Notes: generated by a model not told the origin, from the letters alone. Shown: positions 29,384 to 39,341, counted from the stretch's first letter. The stretch is 64,000 nucleotides of DNA from an archaeon (GCA_024275415.1 JAJRZD010000024.1:1-64000), one strand, 5' to 3'. A program made the numbers and translations.

Positions 29384-32300
29384 TCATACTCCAAAGAACT
29401 CTTTGGCATCAAACCTGCGCTCTTCCTCCTCACGCTTTCGCCTTCGTTCCTTCTCTTCGAGTTTGCGACGTCTACGCTCTTCTCTAGTTTCGGGTTTCAT
29501 GGATCTTTTAGGTTTGTATGTACTGGGCTTCGAATCGCCATACTTCCGCTTCCGGTATTGCCAGGCCACTATGGTAACGACAATTATCCCACCCCCCACG
29601 GCAAGCATTGGAAGTGGTGATATCCTAATGAATAGATAATCCACAAGCAGGATTGATAGGGAATCATAGCCTGTTTTCATTGCAGTGATCTCTATTGAAT
29701 GGAAACCTTGGTTCGCGCTAGTCCACGCTTCATCGACCAGTACATGATAATGCCCCGCCTCGACTTCTTGGGCATCTAGTTGAGTCGAATTCACTGAAAC
29801 AGAAATTGAAACATTGCTGACAGGAATTCCAGCGATATCAGTAATGACGAAAGTGATCCACACTCGGTCACCTTCCCAGATTATCTCTTGGCTCTTGAAG
29901 GCATCCCAGAGAACAAGAGAGTCCTGTGCGTTCCAAGAAACAATATTCTCTAAGAATGCATCACGATCAGATCCAGTGGGGACAGTAGTGGTAATGGCAA
30001 TCTTCCCGTTCCCATAGGTTGATGCAATAATCACTGGCCCACCAGAGTCCATCGCAATGACAGACATATTCGATGGAACACCGACCAAGTGTCCATTAGA
30101 GTTGACACTGGTGCTTATAGCATTGGGTATCGACACCAATGGATGCCCAGGATCGAGAAGGACGAAAGCAGATGTTGCCTCAGATTGGAATTTGATGTCC
30201 CAAGGTAGCCATGAGATATCCTGTGATGCACCGACGATGACAATGACACCACCATTGTAGATGAACTCAGAGAGAGGTTCTGCGTTCGCTACGAGGTCAT
30301 CCGAAAGGTAGGTAAGTGCCGACGGCTCGATGACAACAGTCTTTCGTAAATCGAGAAGTTTCAAGAAGTCTGAGAAGTTTGCTGATTCATAGTAGTCGAA
30401 CTCTACAGACAATGAAGCGAAACCGTCTGGTAGATAATTGCTGCGCCCTAGAGCTGCAACTGAAGTGACTCCACGTCCGGGGATATGTCCAGACAGATCC
30501 AAGGCAGATGGATTCACTGCACTGATTCTGGGATGAGTCGAGGGATTGTATAGAACGATGTCAGGGTCTCCGAAAAGAACCTGCTGATTTCCATAGTCAT
30601 TGGGATCGCCTGATTGGGGATTAGTATAGTCATATGAGATTGCTGTCACAGCGTATGCTAGGGAATCCCCTGTCGTGTTACCCTCACCAAGTGACTCGGT
30701 AAATAAGATGGAAAGAAGGCCAGCTGCTCTGAAATACACAGTACGGGGAGATGCTACGACTGCGACTGCACCATGCTCCATTAGCATGATTGGTAACTCA
30801 GATCCTCCCAAGAGGCACGCAGTAACGACCACTATGGGGGAGCCGATATTCCCTATAGATTGCTCAAGATCCTGCGTGTTTCGGATTATATGATGATTGC
30901 TCTCAGGTTCATACACAACAGGATTGACAAGACCCTTGCCATCAATATCCAGAACGCCCTCTTGTTCCTGCCCGTAAGGAATGTCCTCATCCCGCAATGA
31001 GAAAACACCAGGGCCATTTGGACGCTGAGGTGGGTCTGTCGGGGATTCTGTGAGGGTTCCATGTGTGCTGAGCGACCAAAATGCCACCTGTGAAGCAATC
31101 CCCCCATAGACTTCATTCACACCTACGTGGGGACTTATTGTGAAACCAGCATCCTCTAACGGCCCAACGGTTCCGCTAATCTGCTGTATAATATGGGTTT
31201 CCCCGAAATTATCGACATAAGGAGTGGAGTTGAGTGTATAGGCATATAATGTCAGTAATGCTGTGTCTGCGTTATCTGATGTGCGGAAAAGGAAGCGGTG
31301 TAGTGCAGCCCTGTTTATCATTGCTGCCGCGATACGTACATCCTTTGTTGGTATCCTGCCACTGGCAAAATGGCTTTGCAGTGACCTGTCAAAGCTCACC
31401 TTGACCAGATCTGGTGGGGATATTATTATAGCACTCTGGGTCATTGATTCGTGGAATGCACCTCTCGTATCAAGAAATGATTTGGTAGAGCTTGCAGAAT
31501 ACTGCATCGAATACTTGTTGGGTATCCGTTCATCATACCAACCATTCTCGGCTCTAGTAGTAAATTGAGCCACCACGAAAATCTCAATGTCAGGCCCAAT
31601 CTGATACGGAGCCCAAGTTTCTTCAGCACGGGTAGTGACCAGATTATCAGAGCCACACAGAGAATATATTGATGCACCGTGAGACGCAGCAGAGTATGCA
31701 GCAGGAGCAAAAAGCTCATTGCCTCTGCCCAACGGTACTGTCAGAACGACGTCCATCTCTCCAGAAAGTGTATGAATCATGTTTGTCACTGCTGCATAGC
31801 TGCTCATTACGCTAACGAAGAACGAATCATTCAGTTCATCAACAACGGATTGTGCATGATAGTTCGCTGGATCCACGAAGATAAGGGTGGTAGCTCCTAA
31901 TTGCTCCAGTGCCCACGTAGTTATTGAAGGAACAGCATCATTGTACACATAGAGCAGAGGGGCGTTCAGGAGAGAGGCAAGAACTGCACCATTCGCAGCA
32001 GACTCCAAAGTAGGCTGTAAATCTGCAGGAAGAGTTTCTACGTCCCACTCGATGTTGACGTTGTTGGTTTCTGCAGTGGGATCCACCCAAGCACCAACTA
32101 TTGTCCACGCGCCACTCATGGGGTAAGGCATCTGCATGGACTTGAAGCCAGCTCCTCCGAAGATGCTCTCGGCTGGAGACCACATGATTAGACGACCAGT
32201 GGGGTCGATAAGCGCAAAGTTCAGGGTGGTTCCAGCATTGTCCCATGTGGCACTGATGTTCAGCCACTTAGCTCTATCAGGTACATTGATTGTTTCGGAA

Positions 32301-33250
32301 AACCCGGGATAGTATGTAAGAAAACCATTAATCGCAATGTCACGTGTTATTTGCGATTGTGGTTTCATGATCATGGTCCATTCGCCTGCAGTAGTGATGG
32401 GATACCAGAAATAGAGAGGAAGAGGACGGTCAATATAGCCAAGTCCGGTGTTCCGTTCAAATATCACTTGTCGATAGACCGAATAATCGACGGGTCTACC
32501 TAGGGGATCTTCAAGTCTATGCGTGAATATCTCACTCCCAGTCCAATTGAACGCGCCCTCCATCCAGCCAACACCAGCGGGAGGAGTAAACGTAATTCCC
32601 GTTTCCGTTGTGGAACTCACAGTTGCAGCCACTTGATAAGAGCTGATGCTGGCACCATTGAATGTGTATGAAGCCGAACCAGAGCTTGTGGTTGGATTTG
32701 CAAATGAGTCCTTAGCAAGAGCAAGAACAACTGTATCAGCGTATCTCCAGTCATTCAAGGCAATCTTGGCTGCTACCTCAGCAGAAGTGGCACCCTTGAT
32801 CTGAGGGTATACTTTTGTTTCAGTCAGGTCTTGAATCTCCCTGATTTCAGAGAAGGGCATGTCGCCAATAGTAATTACTTCTGAAATCCCGTTGTCTGGA
32901 GAGAGGTAGGCTTTCCAATCCTCCAGAAGCCAATTCTCTGAATCAGTCCCACCTGTATAGAGTAGCGGTGAGATGTACTTGGTTCCACCTGCATAGAAGA
33001 TGGAACTTGGAATCGCCGCAATGTAGGAGAAGTCATCAACATAGGAGGACGGATCATCTGACACGAAGGTGACCCTGCTAACTGGTGTTGGTGTATCTGG
33101 AACATCGCTGAGTTGCATGATTCCATTCGACTCAGCCCACGGAACACTGGCATAACGTTGTATTTCAAACGAAAGCGGAAGAATGAGCGTAGGAAGCATA
33201 AGAAAGAGAATGGCACATGAAACGGCGAGTATCCTGTACATCTTCTTCAA
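29384..33250 (-). CDS. Large secreted gingipain-like (C25, clan CD) protease with C-terminal TM and charged cytoplasmic tail
   Basis: Signal peptide; His/Cys dyad regions WSLSTHGTLTES and VVVTACLLGGSELPIMLMEHGAVAVVASPRT; VLFGDPDIVLYNP; C-terminal TM then EERRRRKLEEKERRRKREEEERRF. Confidence 0.8.
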   Translation of the reverse strand: MKKMYRILAVSCAILFLMLPTLILPLSFEIQRYASVPWAESNGIMQLSDVPDTPTPVSRVTFVSDDPSSYVDDFSYIAAIPSSIFYAGGTKYISPLLYTGGTDSENWLLEDWKAYLSPDNGISEVITIGDMPFSEIREIQDLTETKVYPQIKGATSAEVAAKIALNDWRYADTVVLALAKDSFANPTTSSGSASYTFNGASISSYQVAATVSSTTETGITFTPPAGVGWMEGAFNWTGSEIFTHRLEDPLGRPVDYSVYRQVIFERNTGLGYIDRPLPLYFWYPITTAGEWTMIMKPQSQITRDIAINGFLTYYPGFSETINVPDRAKWLNISATWDNAGTTLNFALIDPTGRLIMWSPAESIFGGAGFKSMQMPYPMSGAWTIVGAWVDPTAETNNVNIEWDVETLPADLQPTLESAANGAVLASLLNAPLLYVYNDAVPSITTWALEQLGATTLIFVDPANYHAQSVVDELNDSFFVSVMSSYAAVTNMIHTLSGEMDVVLTVPLGRGNELFAPAAYSAASHGASIYSLCGSDNLVTTRAEETWAPYQIGPDIEIFVVAQFTTRAENGWYDERIPNKYSMQYSASSTKSFLDTRGAFHESMTQSAIIISPPDLVKVSFDRSLQSHFASGRIPTKDVRIAAAMINRAALHRFLFRTSDNADTALLTLYAYTLNSTPYVDNFGETHIIQQISGTVGPLEDAGFTISPHVGVNEVYGGIASQVAFWSLSTHGTLTESPTDPPQRPNGPGVFSLRDEDIPYGQEQEGVLDIDGKGLVNPVVYEPESNHHIIRNTQDLEQSIGNIGSPIVVVTACLLGGSELPIMLMEHGAVAVVASPRTVYFRAAGLLSILFTESLGEGNTTGDSLAYAVTAISYDYTNPQSGDPNDYGNQQVLFGDPDIVLYNPSTHPRISAVNPSALDLSGHIPGRGVTSVAALGRSNYLPDGFASLSVEFDYYESANFSDFLKLLDLRKTVVIEPSALTYLSDDLVANAEPLSEFIYNGGVIVIVGASQDISWLPWDIKFQSEATSAFVLLDPGHPLVSIPNAISTSVNSNGHLVGVPSNMSVIAMDSGGPVIIASTYGNGKIAITTTVPTGSDRDAFLENIVSWNAQDSLVLWDAFKSQEIIWEGDRVWITFVITDIAGIPVSNVSISVSVNSTQLDAQEVEAGHYHVLVDEAWTSANQGFHSIEITAMKTGYDSLSILLVDYLFIRISPLPMLAVGGGIIVVTIVAWQYRKRKYGDSKPSTYKPKRSMKPETREERRRRKLEEKERRRKREEEERRFDAKEFFGV

Positions 33251-33321
33251 TTGAAAGGTCTCCTTTGCAGTTCCTGCATAGTTACAAGAGAATGCAAAAA
33301 GAGTTTTCCTGCATGGTACAT

Positions 33322-34191
33322 TTACTCGATATCTGTGAACTCTAACAGGTCCTCATCAACCTCATCAATGCCATCATCAAGAACCTCTGGCAATGCATCG
33401 CGAATGTCGTCGATATCCTTACGTAGACGCCTCCGCGTAGACTTTGGGATGTCCCACATCTTTTGCTCGGCTCGGTCAAGAACCTCTCGTGCAATATCAT
33501 ATATTTCAGAGTCAAGATAACATTGTGCAGCTTCTACGAAGCACTCGGCGGCCTTCTTCTGATTCCCTTTCATCTCTGCGATATCACCGATGAGGGACAA
33601 TGCATCTGCAATACCGGCCTTGTCGTCCATCTGGCGGTATAATGCAAGGGCCTTCTTGAAGGTCTTGTTGGCGGTTTCGTAGTCTTCCTTATCAGCGTAG
33701 GCACTACCAAGATCCATCAGGGTGCTGGCGATTCCTTGTTCATTATTGGCCTTCTTGTAGGCTCTTTGTGCCTGTTTGAACAATGCAACACCACCTTCAA
33801 AGTCACCTTTGCCAAGAGTTGCAAGCGCTAGTCCGTAGGTCGCATCAGCGACACCATCTTGATTGTCCAGCTTCTTGAAGAGATCCATAGCACTCTTGCA
33901 TGTGGTGACTGCCTCGTCCCACTGTTCAAGATTGATTTGTGCGACCCCTAGATTGTACATCGTATCACTAATGCCAGTCGCGTCCTGTAGATCCTCATAG
34001 ATCTTCATTGCCTTCTCAAAACAAGGCAATGCCTCATCGTATTCGGCTACAGACATATAGACATTGCCGGCTGCGTTGTATACTTTCCCAGCAAAGTCCA
34101 GTTCATTGGACTCTTCTGCCTTCTTAGCCTGTTCAAGCAGTTGTATTGGATCCATTTCATCAAGCGGACTTTCTTCCGTCAATGCTTGCAC
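33322..34191 (-). CDS. Tetratricopeptide repeat protein
   Basis: Consecutive TPR-like helices (EYDEALPCFEKAMKIYEDLQD, QWDEAVTTCKSAMDLFKKLDN, DFEGGVALFKQAQRAYKKANN). Confidence 0.88.
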   Translation of the reverse strand: MQALTEESPLDEMDPIQLLEQAKKAEESNELDFAGKVYNAAGNVYMSVAEYDEALPCFEKAMKIYEDLQDATGISDTMYNLGVAQINLEQWDEAVTTCKSAMDLFKKLDNQDGVADATYGLALATLGKGDFEGGVALFKQAQRAYKKANNEQGIASTLMDLGSAYADKEDYETANKTFKKALALYRQMDDKAGIADALSLIGDIAEMKGNQKKAAECFVEAAQCYLDSEIYDIAREVLDRAEQKMWDIPKSTRRRLRKDIDDIRDALPEVLDDGIDEVDEDLLEFTDIE

Positions 34192-34245
34192 CTCAGTGGT
34201 ATTAGACGAGATTTAGCATCGGGCTTTTGAATCCTTCTGCTCATG

Positions 34246-34956
34246 CTATTTTCGCATTACGAGTACAGGGTTTTCGAGAAGCGGACGAACTGAGTCATTT
34301 ACTGAGAACTCCTCATCGCCAACTTGGACTGTAAGTAATTTCCTTAGTTCGAAGCGTCTTAGATACCCAACAGCCTGTTCGCGTGAAATGTTCAAATCTC
34401 CCATCAGCTTGGTAAGTCCATCTGGTGCTCCACTATATTGTGCGAATTTCGAGAACACTGAACTCCACTGCATCATACTAAGATACAGTAGTGTCCTGAG
34501 CATGTTATCGACATTCTTACCGGTCTTTGCAGATACAGGTATCACTGGAAGTCCAGCAAGAAATCGCATACTGTTTCGGAGCTGGTCAACATGGCGGGAT
34601 TCTTCGAGGTCTTGTTTATTTGCTGCAACAACACATGGTACACCAGGGAGGAAGAAAGCCACTTCTCTAAAGAACAGCTTGGCACGAGCATCAGACTCTG
34701 CGTCGACCGAGTCCACAACAAAGACGATTCCATCAGCACCAGAGCTAAGAATCTTGCGCATCGTCCTGAACCGCAGCAGTCCTGGTGTTCCAAATAGGAA
34801 TACGTTTAGACCGTCAATATTCGCCAACCCGTGATCCATTGCGATAGTTGTCCCTCGACGCTCGATATTGATACAAGCACCATTTGTGATATGATGGATC
34901 ATGGCGCTCTTTCCTGACTCGTAGGGGCCTGTCACGACAATCTTCATGCGAACCAT
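34246..34956 (-). CDS. Small GTPase (SRPRB/COG2229-like) with C-terminal winged-helix-like region
   Basis: VVTGPYESGKSAMIHHI, FLFGTPGLLRF (G3), AANKQDL, PVSAKTGKNV; C-terminal LNISREQAVGYLRRFELRKLLTVQ. Confidence 0.85.
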   Translation of the reverse strand: MVRMKIVVTGPYESGKSAMIHHITNGACINIERRGTTIAMDHGLANIDGLNVFLFGTPGLLRFRTMRKILSSGADGIVFVVDSVDAESDARAKLFFREVAFFLPGVPCVVAANKQDLEESRHVDQLRNSMRFLAGLPVIPVSAKTGKNVDNMLRTLLYLSMMQWSSVFSKFAQYSGAPDGLTKLMGDLNISREQAVGYLRRFELRKLLTVQVGDEEFSVNDSVRPLLENPVLVMRK

Positions 34957-35245
34957 TGCCTCTTAGTTTTGTTGCAAATTCTATTGTTGTGACACATGAA
35001 CATACATTGTAAGTCCTTTGTGTATCCAACTAAAGTAACTTGCATTCTTTCTTGTGCTAACACTCGTTAAATGGTTTGTCGTTTCAAACTCCGAGGAATT
35101 CCTTCGTAATCACAAATGCGCATTGAGAAAAACCCAGTGTTTTTAGTACATGACTCGCTTCATTTTAGGGATATTCCTTACATCAGCCATAGAAAAAAGA
35201 CAACTGAAACTGGTGAGAGACCGGCTGCTTGCACAGCTGTCCTCC

Positions 35246-35274
35246 ACTCTTTACCCCTCTCGGGTTTGAAGAGC
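35246..35274 (-). promoter_or_regulatory. Candidate archaeal SECIS element in selD 3'UTR
   Basis: GCUCUU-CAA-ACCC-GAGAG-GGGU-A-AAGAGU: 6-bp lower stem, asymmetric 3-nt/1-nt A-rich internal loop, 4-bp GC-rich upper helix, 5-nt loop; begins 1 nt after the selD stop. Confidence 0.5.
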
Positions 35275-35275
35275 A

Positions 35276-36319
35276 TCAGGGGAACTCGGTCTCGATGAAC
35301 TGGATGCCTTCGGCGAACCTAGCGACAGGTTCGTCATCGGGCTTGGTCACATTGCCTATCTGCCAGCAGGGAAGACCTTTTTCACGCAACAGTTCAGTAA
35401 ATTGGATTACGTCAGAAGGATCAACAAACACTAGCATTCCGCCAGCTGTTTCAGCCCCATATCCTTCAGCTAGTCTATGTCCAAAGTACTGGGCAAGCTC
35501 GGGCGTTCCACGGATTACTGGAACCCGATCGATAATTATGCCAACACAGCTTAGCGCTGCCACATTGTTAGCATGTCCGAGCAGTCCAAACCCAGTTACA
35601 TCTGTCGCTGCATGAACGCCGACCTTCTGCATCGCTAAAGCCACTTCCTGGTTGCTCTGTGTCATTAGCCGGATTGCGATGTCTTGCATCCAGACTAGCT
35701 CTGGTTCGCTGAACCTCTCAAGGAGAGAATCCCGCTTTTCGTCCTGCAAGTCACGATAGGATCTCATGGCAGGCTGAATCCCTAGAGGTTTTGTCAAAAG
35801 GACAGAATCGCCAGGTTTCGCTCCAGATGAATATATCACGGAATCAGGGGTTGTGATGCCAAGTGCAATCCCGCCAAATACAGGGACAGGGTTCTTGATG
35901 GTCTGTCCGCCGGATAGTGTCCCTCCAATCTCGTCCATGAAGGCACTCATCCCCTTCAAGATACCTACGGGGATATATTCAGGGATATCCTTGGGATAAG
36001 CCAAGAATGCTTGCAGGGACACGATATCAGTAGCGCCCATGGCAAACACATCATTTGTGGCATTGCAAGCCACAATCTTGCCCTGTACGAATGGATCATC
36101 ATGGATTGGGGTGAACACATCCACATTCTCGATGATTGCAGTATGTTCGTTTACAATGCGTACAATGGCATCATCACCAATGAGGTTATTACAGCTTGCA
36201 TCAAGAGGAAGAAGGCCTGCTTGTTGAAGGAGACGTGTTAGGTCATCCTGCTTTACCTTGCAGCTTCAGCCATGAGTAGAAACCAATGCAGTAAGCCGTA
36301 CATCAGGCACTTTTTGCAT
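35276..36319 (-). CDS. selD: Selenide, water dikinase, selenocysteine-containing (in-frame UGA at 36266-36268)
   Basis: AAAAGGAGGTCTG-ATG start, MQKVPDVRLTALVSTHG-U-SCKVKQDDLTRLLQQAGLLPLDASCNNLIGDDAIVRIVNEHTAIIENVDVFTPIHDDPF...; 347 aa with Sec18 at the catalytic Cys/Sec site. The ORF track shows only 35276-36124. Confidence 0.9.
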
Positions 36320-36461
36320 CAGACCTCCTTTTCTTTGTGAGCTATCAGCTCCGCCCCTGCACGGAGTGTTCCGCTATATAACATTCTTGGCAACTCCACT
36401 TCATAATCCTTATAGGAACCAAAACTGAGGGTGAGAGTGTTCAGACGCAAGGTGAATCATT

Positions 36462-37907
36462 TTGCGAGTAGAGAGAATTGCCGATCACATCTTCGAGATA
36501 CCGAAAGGAACCAAACCATGGATGAGAGTACCATCACGAATATTCGCATAGGAGATGTTGGTTGAAAAAATGCGGCAGGACAAGACATTCCTGCAATCTG
36601 TAAATACTACTGCCTTACCAGGGATATACAAGTACAGTATCGTACTTCCTGATGGACATCAAGGTTATGGCTTCCCCATAGGAGGAGTCGCTGCAGTTGA
36701 TTATGAGTCTGGAGTCATTTCACCAGGAGGAGTCGGATATGATATCAATTGTGGAGTTCGGGTTCTAAGAACAAATCTGAATATCAGCGATGTCCGCGAC
36801 AAGATCAAGGATCTTGTGAACCAGCTCTGGAATGATATCCCAACGGGGGTGGGAAAGAAAGGCGCCATTCATCTAAGCGGGAATAAGGGAGTTGATGAGG
36901 TTCTAGAGGGCGGAGCTGAATGGGCAGTCGAAAGTGGCTATGGATGGACAAAGGATCTTGACCATCAAGAAGCAAATGGCAGGATTGAGTTGGCTGATGC
37001 CAGCAAGGTTTCATCGCAGGCAAAAAAGAGAGGTTTCTCACAGATAGGAACATTGGGGTCAGGGAATCATTTCTTGGAGATCCAAGTTGTGGATCAAGTG
37101 TATAACGAAGAAGCCGCCAAGGCGATGGGAATCACAGGTGAAGGACAGATAATGGTCATGATTCACAGTGGGTCTCGTGGATTGGGACATCAGGTATGTG
37201 GGGATTACATAAAAATCATGACCGCCGCCATGCGAAAATACAACTTGGAGCTTCCGGATCGCGAGCTGTGTAGTGCACCCACCACATCCCCAGAGGGACA
37301 AGACTACCTTGGTGCTATGAGTGCAGCCGCAAATTATGCCTTTGCGAACCGTCAGTCCATGATGCATTGGGCAAGGGGATCTTTTGCAAAGGTCATGAAC
37401 TCCTCACCGGAAGACCTCGATATGGGCCTCATCTATGATGTGGCTCACAATATGGGTAAAGTGGAGGAACACGAGATTGATGGAAAGCGCCGAAAGGTAG
37501 TAGTACATCGCAAAGGTGCGACCCGCGCGTTCCCACCCAATCATCCCGAAACACCCACTGCATACAAAAATATCGGACAGCCTGTGATCATCCCGGGAAC
37601 CATGGGCACTGCGTCGTACATTCTAGTCGGTGACCAGAGAGGAATGGATTTGACTTTTGGGTCAACTGCACATGGCGCAGGGAGATTCATGAGCCGTTCA
37701 AGGGCAAAGAAGACTTACTTTGGGAAAGAAGTAAAAAGCGACCTAGCAAGTCAGGGAATCATAGTAAAGGCTACCTCTGGAATGGTCATTGCAGAAGAAG
37801 CACCTGGTGCGTACAAGGACGTAGATGAGGTCGTCAATGTGTCAGATGCGGTCGGGATCGCAACAAAGGCAATCAGACTTCGACCTCTAGGAGTCATCAA
37901 GGGATAG
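36462..37907 (+). CDS. rtcB: RNA-splicing ligase RtcB, interrupted by one in-frame UAG (36549-36551)
   Basis: GGTGA-6 nt-TTG start then VERIADHIFEIPKGTKPWMRVPSRIFA-*-EMLVEKMRQDKTFLQSVNTTALPGIYKYSIVLPDGHQGYGFPIGG...; downstream part is an intact RtcB (ISPGGVGYDINCGVR, GSGNHFLE, SRGLGHQV). Confidence 0.88.
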
Positions 37908-38828
37908 ATTGGGCGTGTCCCTCTCACGGGCTGCAATATCAACAAGAACCAAAGAGATCCCAAATAGGATGATACCAAATCCCACAAACGTTTGTAGTGT
38001 CGGAATCTCTCCCAGAAAGATTGCAGCGAGAAGTGTAGCTCCTATTGGTTCGCCCAAGACAGCTGCAGATACGACATACGCTGGCACAAGCGTAAGAAGA
38101 TAGTTGTTTACGGAATGACCCAGTGCAGTAGGAAATATCGCCAGGGCTATGAATATCAAAATCTCGATAGTATCAAGTACGATGACATTGATGCCCAATA
38201 GGAAGCACTGTGCAAGGGTGACAACAGAGGCGGTCAGATAGATGCTTGTCGTGTACAGTGAGATTGGAAGCCCTTTGGCATATTTGCGACCTCCGATGAA
38301 ATAGACGGCAAGGAAAAGTCCTGCAAGTAATGCAAGCATATCGCCTGCAAGTGCGCTAGAACCGACGGCTTCCCAGTCACTCCATGCAAGGAAAGCTGCT
38401 CCTGCAACCGCAACAAGAATGCCAGACCAAGACTTCTTTCCAAGAGATTCTCCGAGGACAGCTGTTGATAGGATGGCTGTAAAGATAGGCGAAGTGTTCA
38501 CAAGAACCACACTTGCCGCGACCGTGGTCATGAAGAGAGATGTGAACCAAGTTGAGAAATGGAACGAGAGAACAATCCCTATTACCACAAGCCAATACCA
38601 GTTCTTTCGTACGAGATGGCGCTCTTCCTTTTTGAAGTCTTTACGGGCGATGCCCAAGGAAGCCATTACAATGGCACCATACAGGGTTCTCCAGAAAACA
38701 ATCACTAGCGGTTCAGAATGGCTGAATCGAATCAAAATGCTTGCAGAAGAAACCATAGCCACCGAAAAGACCAGTATTGCGAGGACTTTGACTTGGTTTG
38801 ATTCATTTGATGGGGGATACACCTCCAT
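37887..38828 (-). CDS. EamA/DMT family transporter
   Basis: About ten hydrophobic segments in two EamA-like repeats (SEPLVIVFWRTLYGAIV; LVPAYVVSAAVLGEPIGATLLAAIFLGE). Confidence 0.88.
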   Translation of the reverse strand: MEVYPPSNESNQVKVLAILVFSVAMVSSASILIRFSHSEPLVIVFWRTLYGAIVMASLGIARKDFKKEERHLVRKNWYWLVVIGIVLSFHFSTWFTSLFMTTVAASVVLVNTSPIFTAILSTAVLGESLGKKSWSGILVAVAGAAFLAWSDWEAVGSSALAGDMLALLAGLFLAVYFIGGRKYAKGLPISLYTTSIYLTASVVTLAQCFLLGINVIVLDTIEILIFIALAIFPTALGHSVNNYLLTLVPAYVVSAAVLGEPIGATLLAAIFLGEIPTLQTFVGFGIILFGISLVLVDIAARERDTPNLSLDDS

Positions 38829-38840
38829 GATGAACCACCA

Positions 38841-39341
38841 TTATGAGGGAGTGCTATACCCACAAAGAACACATTGTTTTTCTCCGCCGACAGTCTTCAT
38901 AATCTGGGAATCACATGACGGACAATCTTGAATCATAAGGCTTGAAACATCGATTTCATTGAGAAACTGTTCTGCATCTGCCACATCGTCATATTCGAAT
39001 AGCGCTTTTCCGTCAGCACCGACAACCATCTTTGATAGGCGGTTTGCATCCTTGCTTCTGAAAAGCAAGATTGGAATTCTCAACAGGATGGCTAGCATTA
39101 TTTCCATACCCACTCCGAGAGAGGGGTTGGAAACTTCAGCGATTAACACATCACTTTTTCGGACATAATCCACATCGCGACTGTAAATCTCCACAGGCTC
39201 TGCTGGCCCCAAGAATTGAGGAGCGAAGACTGAGATTCCTTTGGACTCGAGAGTCTGAACGACCATCTCGTAAAAGCTGTCCTTTCTCAAGTTCGAATGG
39301 ATTATAGGGCCTGATAGATAAACTAGTACCAACACAATCAC
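38841..39341 (-). CDS. Nucleoside 2-deoxyribosyltransferase-like protein with C-terminal zinc ribbon
   Basis: VYLSGPI...DVDYVRKSDVLIAEVSNPSLGVGMEI; CPSC-x14-CVLCGY at C-terminus. Confidence 0.72.
   Translation of the reverse strand: MIVLVLVYLSGPIIHSNLRKDSFYEMVVQTLESKGISVFAPQFLGPAEPVEIYSRDVDYVRKSDVLIAEVSNPSLGVGMEIMLAILLRIPILLFRSKDANRLSKMVVGADGKALFEYDDVADAEQFLNEIDVSSLMIQDCPSCDSQIMKTVGGEKQCVLCGYSTPS

Noticed and set aside
36462-37907. Genome-wide reassignment of UAG to pyrrolysine as the default explanation
   Set aside because: UAG terminates many intact genes in this window and no pyl genes are seen here; kept only as a testable alternative for individual sites.
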